Under the pieces are notes generated by a model. It saw only the letters and a list, made by a program, of their open reading frames with translations. It made no database searches and was not told the origin of the DNA. Positions 1 to 12,200 of a stretch of 64,000 nt of DNA are shown here, piece after piece; the stretch's first letter is position 1; each line of letters begins with the position of its first letter. Both the position numbers and the translations under genes were made by a program. The stretch lies in the NCBI GenBank assembly GCA_004565275.1, contig SDOX01000002.1, positions 814,884-878,883 on the forward strand. The letters are read 5' to 3'. Origin of the DNA: Nannochloropsis salina CCMP1776 (taxonomy: Eukaryota; Sar; Eustigmatophyceae; Eustigmatales; Monodopsidaceae).

Positions 1-2625
1 CTAACACACGGTAAGCCCGCTTTTGTAATGCAAGATCGCGATCCAGGCGTACACACGGTCGGACTACCTTGTAAAGTAGCGCAACGCCTGCTTCATCCAA
101 AGTAGGCACCAGAGCCAGGGCAAGCTCGCACAGAATCACTGCCTTCTGGTTGCTCGGAAGTTGGGTCGCCTTTTGCTTGAAGACTTCCCCCTCGTCGCCA
201 GTGACCTGCGTCGCAAGAAGCATTCTCTGCACCAGCTTTTTAAATAGACCACTTACGAAAGCCGGAGGCGCTATCAAGGCGTAGGCTGAGATGGTTTCTG
301 AGAGGGCGGGGATCTTGGCCCGACCCGTGCTGTCGTCAAGAGGACACCCGTCGAGTATGTTGAAGAGAGTCGGCAGAAACTTCTTGGATAGTCTTGACAA
401 AGCCTCCGAATCTGCGTCCCGGCTCTCACCGGGACGTGATTCTTGTGTGGATTGAAGGAGTACCTGTAATCCTTGGCAGACAGTGAACAGGAGCTCAGGA
501 TAATTCGGGTCTTGCAGAGCGTTGGCCAAGACTGGTGCGAGGTCTCCAAAATTTTCTGCAACGTCCAAGGGGTGGCTACAAAAAGCGGGGAGCAGTGCCC
601 ATATTTGTATGACCCGCTGTCTGTGCTTGTTCAGCTGTTTGCCCGAAACGGCTCCAGCTATTACCACGTCATGACTGCGCCTCGCCACCTCTAATAGAGT
701 GTTCTGAAAGAAGGATAAGTGAACCGGTTGCCGCTTCCCATGAGAAGCCAACAGCGGCAGCAGCCAGGCAGCTCGGCGAGCCGCTGTGCCGGCTGCAGGG
801 GTAGAATTCGTCTCCTTTGCCCCAGACATGCCCGCCGCACCCTTCTTCCCATCGGGCTCGCTCAGGGGCAGGACGTCCAACACTTTCTCAATACCGAGGC
901 CGTCAATGGCAGAGCCGACGCAGGCTTCCAAGGCTTTTACAAATTTTGGTGCCGACGTTGCGACTGCATCCCGAAGGAAGGCAAGTTTCCGCAGGAGGGG
1001 ATCCAAGAGCCCGTCCGCGCCTTGCTTGAAATGGATGAACAGGGAGCCAAGGAAAGGCACGCACACGCCCCAGGCCCCTTGATATTTATAGTCGAGAAGC
1101 CTGAGCAGGAAGGTCAGGGCTTCTGCGACGGCCTTGCGGTCTTGCGAGGTCTTCGAAAAGCCATCGTCAGCCATGCTCGCCATGATCAAGCGCATGGACA
1201 AGCAGGCCGCCTCCTGCACAGACACGGCCCCCGCCTCGCACTGAGAGACCATCGCCTCAATTGCGCGTGGGAAAAGTTGCTGGCGCGCCTGGGCTATTGG
1301 GCCACGGCTGGCCAAGCATTCCATACAAGTGGAAACGAGCTCACAAAATGCTTGAGAAACCTGCTCGTCCTGCGTCCTGGGCGCCGAGGCTAGGACGGCG
1401 AAGGACAACTCCTGAAGGAAAGTGCAGGACAGGGATCCGGGCGGGCCCGCCACCTCCTGCGGCACGATCATGCTACAAGACTCTGACGCCTTCACGTACG
1501 CTCGTAATGTGCGGAGACTTGCTTGGAGAACCAGGGTGTTGTCGAGTTTCTGCAACTTCACCAGTAGCTCCACGAGCGGTTTCGCGGACGCCTCGGGAAC
1601 GAGAGGAAGGGCCTCCGCGAGGAAGCCGAGCAGGTGCAACGTGGGTACGCTGTCGCTGACTGTGCACCCCTCCAGCACGACGGCGGAGAAGTCAGACACC
1701 TGCTTACTGAGCACCCAAAGCTTGCGGCTCGCGTGAAGACGCATCAACTCCAGGATGGCATGCATAGCGGCCTTGCGGATCCGGGGCCGCCTCTCCTTGA
1801 AGCAAGAGAGGAGCTCGAAGAAGGCTTTCAGCAATCCAGGACTGCTCCATGAAGCGCGGGATGTCTCTTGCGCCAGCAGGAGCTTTCCCAGGCAAGCCAC
1901 CAGGTCCCTGATCAATGACGTCATTTCCCGCTCCCGATTGGTCTTGAGTAACAGAATGAGCACGCTTGAGATGGCTTTGAATTTGCCCCGGAGAATGCCC
2001 CTATCCACGTGACCGATCACGGCATCGAGCAGACACACCAATTCAGGCGTGTGTGATTGATCTTGGGCTTCTAAAACTGTCATGATGGCCGCGAAATACT
2101 CGTTGGTGCTCAGCGGCGTTTCAGGGCACGGTGAAGAGGAAGGGGGGGTAGACGAAGACGACTGAAGCTTGCGCTCTTGAATCATCTCTTCCAGGGCCGT
2201 GAGAATGATGAAATGCTGTGGGATGTTAAGGTCAAGGCGCGAAATAAATAAGAGCTGGTTTAATATGCACGCTTTGCGACCCATACTTATTTTCGCATCA
2301 ACAGTAAGGCTATGATGCCCCAAGTATCTATTCATAAATAGAAATTGCTACGTATCCTTTCCGATTTGGACAAAATACATGGTGATGGACTTAAAAGTAT
2401 GTTTAAGTACATTTCTCGAAATCGCGCAGTGGTTTGCCATGATTGCAGGCGTCCCTCCAACTATCCCAGGGACGGCCCCCACAGACAATTACCTCCTGCG
2501 CATCCAGACGTGCCCCCTTATGAACTCACCTCACGTCGAGCCGGATCCTGCTTTGCGTTCCGGAAAGCCCAAAAGACATCTTCGTGTTGTCGGGATGTGT
2601 CCACATTGAGGCCGTCCCCAGCCAT
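1..2625 (-). CDS. RRP12: RRP12-like ribosome biogenesis protein, 5' part (cut by window edge)
   Basis: Two exons on the minus strand: 2530-2625 (32 codons from the ATG at 2625) and 1-2215, which stays open to the window edge, giving about 770 residues. The intron 2216-2529 begins GTGAGT and ends CACAG and joins in phase 0. The protein is helical and HEAT-like. Stretches such as NEYFAAIMTVLEAQ, ARRAAWLLPLLASHGK and WALLPAFCSHPLDVAENF match the NUC173/RRP12 family, and the spliced start FWAFRNAKQDPARRE-HFIILTALEEM aligns with the start of the conserved human region. RRP12 acts in the nucleolus and nucleus in pre-rRNA processing and subunit export (family knowledge). The N-terminus is about 90 residues shorter than in human RRP12. 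The C-terminal basic region lies outside the window. Identification is strong; the first exon rests on splice-site and alignment logic. Confidence 0.88.
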
Positions 2626-3252
2626 GTCTCCCCTGAACGGCAAAGGCCCCTTGATCAATAGTATCTAGGGCCTGGGAAATGCTTGGTCAACACACCGCCT
2701 GAAAGCCCAGTCCCCGCGAGCGTCCTGAAAAACAAGGAGAACGGTGAGATCAAGGTAGGCAGAGCTATCGCACGCACACATGTGCGGCAACGTGATTTGT
2801 GCGACGCGGCTTGAGACGTGCCATGTCTTTGCGTGCACCTGTCTTGATGGTCAAGGGGTTCTGTCCGCTTTCTCCAGCATGTTCTTCAAAAATCAAATAT
2901 CGGGGCCTCGCTCAAAGTGCTCAACTTGGGAAAGGGGAACGGCGGTAGCCCTCATGTCCGGAGCGCCGAACAGGAAGTCTTTTCGTGTGAACGTTGCCCG
3001 CTTCACGGCGTGTATGGAAAGACTTTCAATTTCTGTCGTTGCGCCTGCATGGCCTTCGTTCGTCGATTTATTAGAGGAGGCCCAAGCCCACCACGATGCC
3101 TTGGTACGTTTCCCTCGCCCATACACGACACACACAAACAGAGACGTACAGGAACACCACCATTGAACATCACTGCGAGTGAAATAATGGATTATTCCAC
3201 AAAGACTGAGTGTCTCTGTCAAAGCTAGGCCACGCACACCAGCCCAATCTCA
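2626..3252. promoter_or_regulatory. Divergent intergenic region between RRP12 and the BEACH gene
   Basis: This stretch separates the RRP12 start from the first ATG of the BEACH frame and must hold both promoters. It may also hold a 5' exon of the BEACH gene: a plus frame from the ATG at 2780 runs to a GTACGT donor at 3104, and an acceptor (CAATGCAG) ends at 3258, leaving the BEACH frame in phase 0. That would replace the first two residues of the long frame by about 108 others. The extra piece has no domain I recognise. No TATA element or other motif is convincing. Confidence 0.4.
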
Positions 3253-6200
3253 ATGCAGGCCTGGCTTTCTCGAGTCGCCTCCGCAGCAACCGGGGGGGGC
3301 AAACGCCGAGGCGAGGAGAGCCTTTTTGACACTGACGTCAAGGAATCGCCTTTAGGAAGCAGTCGAGATGGCAGCAGGGTTGGACGCTTTCGTCCTGCTT
3401 CCATGGCAGGGGACGGAGGTCTTCCCCTCAGCGCTGAGGACATGGCAAGAGGACGACAAATCACAACAGTGTGTGAGGCAGTGGTGCTGGAGATTCAGCG
3501 CATCCTCCGTTCTGCAAAAGAGGCTCATGACAAGAAAGAGACGGGACCATTGGGGACGGTACAACTCCCCGTGCGGTGGGCCGGCACGGACGACTTGCTG
3601 AACCTCCTATCGGGGGGTGCTCCTGACCCGGCTGGCCAGGTCCCAGGCTCGGGAAGGCCGTCAGCTCCGAGACCATCAGGGGAGCAGGAGGGTCATACAC
3701 ACCCGCGAATCACCTTGGGCTGCCTGGAGCCCTTGATAGACCACCCTCAGTTTGCGTCGCGTTGCCTGGATGCGGCTCTCGCCCCCAACCTCGGCCATTG
3801 CCTGCGTCTCATGCGGGTCTTGGAGCTGGAGGACGCCTCCCCTTGCTCCTCCTCACCGGAGGAGTCACCATCCGATCGGGGCATGACACCCCCGCTGACC
3901 GCGGACGCAACATCCAGGATAAGACGATTGCTGGTGAGGCTTTGCCAGGAGGGGGCAGTAGCAGAGCAGTTACGGCACCCGTTAGAGGGGTTGTTCAAGC
4001 TCAGCACCGCGCCCTACCCCCCCCGGGGCGGTCACGTCCAGGCGGCTGCCTTGGAAGTCATCGAGGCGATATCGAGCAGGGCACTTTCCTCTTCCCTAGT
4101 CTGGTTCATTCATGACCGGCAGATAGTCGTGCACATGGTGGACGATTTGATGGACCTTTGTCACATTGCGGATGGCCAGGAGGGCGGGGAAACAGGCGGC
4201 TCCTTGGACACTGCAGCGGCAGAGGACGATGACCCTCTTGTCAATTGTCTGCTCCTGGGTCCCGAGGCTGAGGCGGCTGGCTCCTGGCTCTTGGCGGCCA
4301 AGGCGGTGATCACCCTTGTGGCCCACTCCGCCCGGCATTCGGCCGCCCTTCTCGACGACCTGCAGGAGGCTGGCGGGTACGATCTTTTCCGATCCATGCT
4401 CCGTCGATCCTCGCCTGCGCATCGTTCAGAACTATTGGCCGCTCTCGTTCCCTTGGTGGGAGCTGGACCTGACGGCCAGGTGGCACGCACGGGTGGTAAC
4501 CAACAACAGGATCCAGGCGCCTTGAACGGCCTTGCCCGTAACTTTGCGGCTTTCGCGGTGCTTCGAGATGTCTTTGTGGACGCGACACCCGTCTTGCGGA
4601 CCTTGCTCACAGCTCCCGCGATGGCAAACGAACGTTTGGATGAGGCCAAAAAGGAAGACATTGACGGCCCTGGTCCTCTAAGTCGTGCCAACATTGCGTC
4701 TTCTGCGGTCAAGAAGTCTCCTTCTGGCCATACACCGCAACTACCGCAAATAGACTTGATGAATGTGGCGCGACAGTCCATTCAATTTTACAAAGAAACA
4801 TCAGCGACGACAAATGAGGGCGAAAAGGGGAAAATAGAGTCACGCGAAGAGCTCCAAATGCAGCTCTTGAACACGCTGCTACAAGTGTACAGCAATAACC
4901 CGCAAAATTACGCCCTACTGGAGCCCCGATTCATGGTACTCAGTCTTTACCTCGCCTGCCTTTCCTCATTTTCATCCCCAGACCTGAAGCTCATTGTCAT
5001 AAAGACGCTCGAATATGTGTGCTCGGGCGTGGCTAATTGTGCGCCAGGGGACGCTTTGCGTGCAGCAGCCTTCACTTTCAGGGCTTCGTGTGAGAATTTT
5101 TTAGAGGATCGCTGCGGTCCGTTCCCAGAAGGCGTCAGACTGGATGAAGACCCAGGCACTACCGTCCACGTCCTGAACAAAACATTGCGCGAGAACGTGG
5201 AGCTGGTGTGCGGGACCTTGGAGAAACTCATTCAGTTTGACCATCACTTCGTCGAGGTCTTGGGCACGACCGATGTCATGGGCAACGTTTTGTACCCGCT
5301 TCTCAATCGTGCGGTAGATGAAGCGAAGAGGGTCTCGACTGATATGGAGTCAAACGCAACGTCATGTGTCGAGGATAAGCAGCAGCTCATCGTTCCGCCG
5401 TCAAAGTCGACAGGCAGCAAGAGTATGGTAAGAACGCCGGAGGGAGTGGATCAGGTGGTATGTCTCTGCTGTCGTGTGCTGCTGATCATGCTGCAGGAGA
5501 CCCCGACTACGGCGTCACAGTTGTGTCGGGAGGCGCATCTTCAGCACGCTCTTTACGCTGTTATAGGAGAGCTAGGTTTGCGCAGCACTCAAGCTGCGCT
5601 GCGGGTGTTACAAACGGCCGCGCTGGCGGATCCTGCAGGCCTTCGTGAGGACCTCACGTGCTTTATCGAGCTGCTGCAGAGTTGTCGAGAGGAACGATGG
5701 AGGCAATTGGTTGTTTTGAAGTCCATTAAAGAGATCCTCTTATCTGACTCGACGGTCAACGATTTGTGGCGGTCTTTCTGCGGATTTGAAGCAGTCGTGG
5801 CGGCGCTCTCTAGTTTGGATGGGGCGTTTGGTAGCGAAATGCATGAGAGTTCGGAGATTGTGATCGACACATCCAAAGACTCCGTGGTCAGCGATGAAGA
5901 AAATCAAGGCGGTGTCACTATGAGCGCTGGAGCTGTAGAGGACAGCCGATCCACTGTGCCCCTTACTCCTGAGACGCAGGTCCATGACACAACGACTGGC
6001 GAAGCAGAACACTTTCGTAACGTGCTGTACTCTGGACAAGAGCAGCTTATTTGCCTCGAACTTATGATACAGATTATTCGTATTATAACCATAGCAATTT
6101 CGGGCAAAGTCTTGGGTAACTTGCGAGCCCGAGTGGAAAACCGGCAGTACCTGAAGAATGAGATCGGGTACGACACGTTGAAGTGCTGCCTTCTCAACTC

Positions 6201-9200
6201 AAAGGTCCTGACCCACGAGCGCTTTTCTCGTGAGATTGTCAAATGCATATTCATGATGGTCACAGAAGAGGCTAGCTTCAATATCAAGTTGAAAGGTGAC
6301 CGGCAAGCCACGGTCAAGAATGCGGATGCTGCCCTTCTACTGTTTTCTCTTCTGAAGGAGTTGCCTCGAAGCGTTGCTGGCTACATACTACAGAAACTGC
6401 TGCAACTTATAGCTAATAGCACGTACGTGGCAGCCGAGCAGCTATGCTTGGCAGGGGCTTTAAGGCAAGTTCTTGTCCAGTTTTATGACATCCTGAACGA
6501 TCCCGAAGACCCACTCTACGGACACCTCTTGCGCCTCCTCTATCTGAGTGGGCGACATCGAGTCACTGTTCCGGATACAATATCAATGCTCCGCTGTTTG
6601 GGACGGCCTCTGTTTTTGAACAAAGATGGTGCCATAGTGCTCTGTCCATCCTTTCGCCGGCAAATGGCATTGCATCCCGAGCTTGCTCGACGCCGTCGTC
6701 CGGCCTTGGATGAACAGTGGAAGAGTTTGCTCATCTTGGCCGAGCTGGCAGAGACATCAGATTCTGTCCCCTTTCTGCGATTGGGCGGCGGTCGGGGCGA
6801 CCTGTTGGCACTGTCTCGCAAGTGGGCCAGTGAGGAACCGAAGGAAATTGGAATTATGGACTTCGATTCGGTGTACGCAGCCACAGCTTACTCCGAGGGA
6901 ATGCGTTTCGTAATGGTGCCTACCGTCGGCGGCGCTCAGTCCTCTGCTTCCTCCTCCGGCTTTTCCTACTCCTGCTGGTTCCGTTTCGGTGTTGAAGGGA
7001 CTGATTTTGCTGTCTCCACGTGCGATGAAGATATTGAGGAGACCGGTACTCCAACGGATGCAGGCGTGCCAGGGGACGCGGACGAGGGCTGCCCTTTAAA
7101 CAGCGCTGGGATCACACAACAAATTCTTTGGCTATTTACAGTGTCTTCCACGAGTGCTAAAAGCTCCTTGCAGATCTACTTAGATTTGACGCATCGACAG
7201 TTATGTGTCGAGAGTTACGTGAGCAAGGGTCTTGACACAGAGCTTATTCCTGTAGACCTGGAGTCTGGAAAATGGCATCACTTTCTGCTGGTGCATCGGC
7301 GTGCGCGTAACCTTCTCTCAAACGCAAAGAGCACCCTCAATGTATATTTGAATGGCATGGAAGTCGCGGAGAGCTTTAAGACAGACCACGTCTCGTTCCT
7401 CGAGTCTCCGACGAGCCGCTGTTTTATCGGCGTGCCTTTACCCGACACGCTGAAAGTGAGCGAGAACGTGCTACGCGGCGCTGTTGCCCCGATCTGGCAT
7501 ATGGGTCCTATTCTTTTGACCCAGGAGGCGCTTCCTGCTCCACAGGCAGCCACAGCAATCTATGTGAGTGGACCGTCCTACTTGGGCAGCTTTCAGGGCG
7601 AGCGTCCTGTTCAAAACAGTATTCATGCCACCGTAACCGCACTGCTCGCACGCTTGCATAATGGAGGAGTAGCACCCACCCCTTCGTCGACAGCCGGCGT
7701 TGATACAATATCGGCTCTACTTGCTCGTGGTCTCCAAGATGTGCTCCGTATCGATCATCGTCGAACGCGTGAAGAAGAAGCATTAGCCGCCCTGCTATCA
7801 CTGCGCATTCCCCTGGAACATGTGGTCTTCTCTTTCCATGCTGCTTATGCTTCTCCATGCGAGATCACTCCTCGACATCTGAGTGGGGGATCAAATCAAA
7901 ATTTGGACATCTACCACGAGCCTTGCTACCGCCTAGTCAACACCATCGGACATCTTTGCGAAGAGGCGCGTGCACAGTGGGGCGTAGTTTTCGGTGATGG
8001 TGCTCTCATGAATCCACTTAGCATATCAGACAGCATCTTCGGGATCGCAGGTCCGCAGGTCTTATTTCCTCTGCTTGAGGTGGCGGATTCCTCCATGGCG
8101 TTGTGTGTCGTGCTGGAGCTGGTTCGTGTCTTTTGTCGGGGACACGCCGCCAATCTCGAATACATGCAGGAGACTGGATATCGAGTAATGGTGTTTTTGT
8201 TAGCAAGAAAAAAAGACCTGTTCACGCCGGATGTGCTGCGCGCTTGTCTAGCACTTGCCGTTGACACCAATCCCACCGCGAAGAACACTGAAGGTGAATC
8301 AGCATCCGAAGAAGGAGAACCCTTAGCGCCAGCATTGGCGCAAAAGACTCCGTACTCGTCTGACAAATGTGATAACAGCCCCCGCACGAGTCTCAATCCT
8401 AGCCCACATTGCACGTCTAGGGTCCTTGTCGATGCCACAGCTTTGAAGCACCTTGTTTTGAATTGGGAACTTTGGGGCAGCAATCAGGATCATGAGATTG
8501 TCATAGCACTCTTAGCGGAGCTGCACGGACTGCTTTCTCCTGAGAATCCGAATGCGGTCTTTAATGCCTACCGCCTACATTACTTAGGCCTTGTCCGGTG
8601 GACGCTCAGTGTGATGATGCAGGCAGTTAAACTCTCTAGTGGGGGTCAAGAGGGTGGGTGGGTATTACCACGCATTACATATGAAGACGCCCATTGGGCG
8701 CAAACTAGCGTCACGCTCCCCGACAAGCTTTTGATGCTCTGCGGAGACTTGCTGGAACAACTTTTGTTGACACGCATGGCAGAGAACGATGTCAATGACA
8801 TCGCATCTGTCCTGCTTAGTACGGTTGCTCAACCATCCTCAAGTCGAGGCGATCTCGGTGAGACCCTCGAGGGAATAACTGGCTCCAATAGCACAAATGG
8901 AAGCATGTCCTTCAGACCTGCAGCTCAGGTGGTCAATATATCAGCTTTAAAATTTGGCAGCAAGGACGTACTAAGCGCGCAAAGCATAGTTCGCATTTAT
9001 CTTTTAAACATTTTGATCAAGGTTTTGACTCGGGAGTATGAAAGTCGTCATCAAACTAGGACCACCGGCGGCCAAGGCGTAGTCAGAAAGGTCATGGATT
9101 TTTTCTCGCTCGAGACGGAGCGCAAGACTGGAAAAATTGGTTTGGGCGGTGGAAACTTGGCTCCGGCAGCAGCTGCGAGCAATGCCTCGACTTTCCAAAG

Positions 9201-12200
9201 AGGGGGATCAGTGACGGGTCGCGGACCGAATGCATCAGCCACGCAAGTCAAAAATTTATTCCAGGAAGATGACCATGAGATTTCGAAGGCCTTATCTCGG
9301 TGTATGTCCCCTGATTGGTTCCACGCCGTTCTAGCATCCTGCAGAGACGCACTTTCTATCTCGTTGACTTTGCGGGCTCTTTTTATTCTGTTTCAAGAGC
9401 GCGATGACTTCGTCCTGGCATTTTCCGAGTATGATACCGGATTCGTCACTTTGGGGTCATTCCTTCCATCCATCAGCGCGTCACCCGTGGTGCTCATGCC
9501 TCTTTTGGCAGTCATACTTGGCGTTCCTATGGTACAGCTCCCTTCATTGACAAACTTAGAAGAGATCCATTTGTACGAGCTTTTGGACCCTTTGATTGCA
9601 AATGGGCATGAGATGCGACGTTTAAGCCGTCCTGTGTTTGGTTCCTTAATGTCCGCACTGATGGAAAGCCTCAACCGCAATCTCCACTTAAGCCGGAGAA
9701 AAGACAGTGTGGAAGTGCGGAAACGTGCCAAATACTGCGTAGAGGGCACATTGGAGTGCGTAAAAAGGGCATTGGAGGACAGCGTGGAGTTCATGCAATT
9801 ATCAAAGAGCAAAGAATTCCTCTCCCCAGTCGTTCAAAGCGTGTACGCGTGCGCAGACGTAGTCGATACATGGCAGAAAGAGAGACAGACTAGCGGAGGC
9901 CTCTCGCCCATTCACCATCCGGATGAAAAAACTGTTCAATCTGGAGGCACAGCGGAAGTTACGACCGGCGACGTCGCAGACAGTCCAGACGTAAAAGCAT
10001 TCTTCGAAGCAACTGAAGCTCAGCGTTTGCTTCTACTTGTGACTCTCGTGCTCCGGGACTCATTCTTTACGCCTGCTGGGTTTGTGCAGGGGACATCGGC
10101 ATCGGCACAGGTTCTTGTTCGCGAGGTTTTCTTAGCCTTTCCGCACACGGCGTCAGAAAAGCATATTCATTGTTTTTATCGGGTATTTTTAACTCTGTTG
10201 CAAGATCTAGTCAAGGAAGCATTCAGCTCGGGTGACAGTATCCCAGTGGGTAATGTTGTCGCCGTCTGCTGTGTACTCTTCGAGATGACGAAGCTGAGTC
10301 TGCTGCCGATCCCACTTCTATCCACGGCTTTGGATCTCACATTGAAAGCCGCAAGAGAAATCTCAGGGACGCGTATAAATAAAAGCATGGGCAATGATCT
10401 CCAGCAAGTGCTGCTCACTGACCTCATAACTATCGGGCAAGCATTCTCGATTGTGGCGCTCCGCCGTACTCGTCAGGGAGATGCGAGTCTCGAGTCAGCA
10501 TCGATTCTGTCTATAGTCCACGCCCATCTTCATTTACTTCTCTCTCATAGCAAGCGGTTAGGCGGCCCAAACTCTAGTGCTGGTTTGAACGGAGCGGGTG
10601 CCGTAGCCTCAGGAGGCATTACGCCAAGTTCGCGAGCAGGGACAAGTGGTGTACCGCTCCTGTCCTCTCACGGGGGTAAGTGGCGCAAGGCTCTCGCCTC
10701 AAGTATGTCTATGGATGAAGCAGGCATGGAGGCAGCCTTAAGCAACGCAGGTTTGGCATCTCTATCCACAGGGGTTCCTTCGACACCGTTGGACATATCA
10801 AAATCTGTCCACTCTCTGTCCGCTATGCTGAGTCGGCCTTTGGACGCTGGTAATGTTACCAGCCGCATGCACGAACTATGTGTAAATTTTGGGCCGGACA
10901 AAGACGAGCCCTTCGTAATATGCCTACTCAATGAACTCAACGGAATCTTATTGGACGACAAGTACGCCATTGGAGGTGGTGATGGTAGCAGACGCGTGGC
11001 GGCCCGCATTTGTGAAGTATTGCTGAAGCAAAGAGAAAACGTCATGACAGAGCTCTTCAACCCGGAAAGTAGGGATAAGCAGATTAAGGGAAGTAAGGAG
11101 AAACGATTTCCAGACATCATAAGTGAAGGATTTTATCTATTACTACCAGCGAAGGAAGTCACGGGTATGAACTCAAGCGGAAGAAGACCCAAATGGGAGG
11201 ACGACGCCGTTTTGCGCCTGGACCGCTTTGAAAGGTGGTTCGCAAGCGCTGAGGCTAGAAGTGATATCCTCCATGCATTCCGTCCGCTGAAGGATAGGGC
11301 CTTGGCACTCCTACCTGATGAGCCATCTTCTACAGACGATGTCCTTCACCGTCTACGAGCAGCGAAGGTCCCGGCCTTCTCTCTCGGTCAGTCTTCTGCG
11401 CACGACCGTTTGACTCGCGGCGAGCACCTGAATGTACGCAAAGCCTTTGAAACCTTCATCAACTTCCATCAACATATAATTCGCTCCGGTTTAGCGGACA
11501 TAGCGAATGGTTCTTGGCACTGGAAGGAGGTCCTGCGCTCTCTGCGCGGCGTGGCATCTGTGTGGGAGGGGGTTGACGTACAAGAAGGGAATGACGAAGA
11601 CCGTTGGGCCACAGCAAATTCCGAGGCGGCAGAGGTGGTCGTTCGATTACTCCAACAAAGATTTCGTTGGAAGCTTGATTTATCGGAAGGACCCGAGCGT
11701 ATGCGGCGTCGTTTACAGCGGAATTATGAGTTTGAGGAAGTGTACAATGTCTTGGAGCGGCCGTCCCTTGAAGAAATATCAGCTAGGCGCCTCCCATTGG
11801 GTGTTTCCGCCGCTTTGAAAGATGAAGAAGGGAAGTGCTCGGATCTTTACGTAGACGACGAAGGAAACCCTCTCCTGTCTTCGTCGCCCTCGACGTCCTC
11901 TCTCGATGACTTGATGCAAGACATGGACTTTGACCTGCGGGCTACCACAAAATTCATTAAGCAGGTAGCGCTAGTGCACAAAAGCTCAGGTATATGTGGG
12001 AGGAGTAGAAACAGTGGCCACGGCGATGATTATGATGAGGATGATCTATTTGATTCGTACGGTGAGGGCGAGGATGGTCCGCGACCATTCATTGACAACG
12101 CTGCGACCAGCCCGCGTGCGCTCGAGGTCGACGCAGCAGACGGAGGGCCAGATATGAGAGAATACACACCCTCCCCAGTTGAGCAGGTGGCGAAGAACTT

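Noticed and set aside
719-1393. Plus-strand frame of 224 codons opposite RRP12
   Set aside because: Lacks a conserved domain and lies antisense to a clearly conserved RRP12 exon.
2345-2668. Plus frame of 107 codons upstream of the BEACH gene
   Set aside because: Opposite the RRP12 first exon and intron; no domain.
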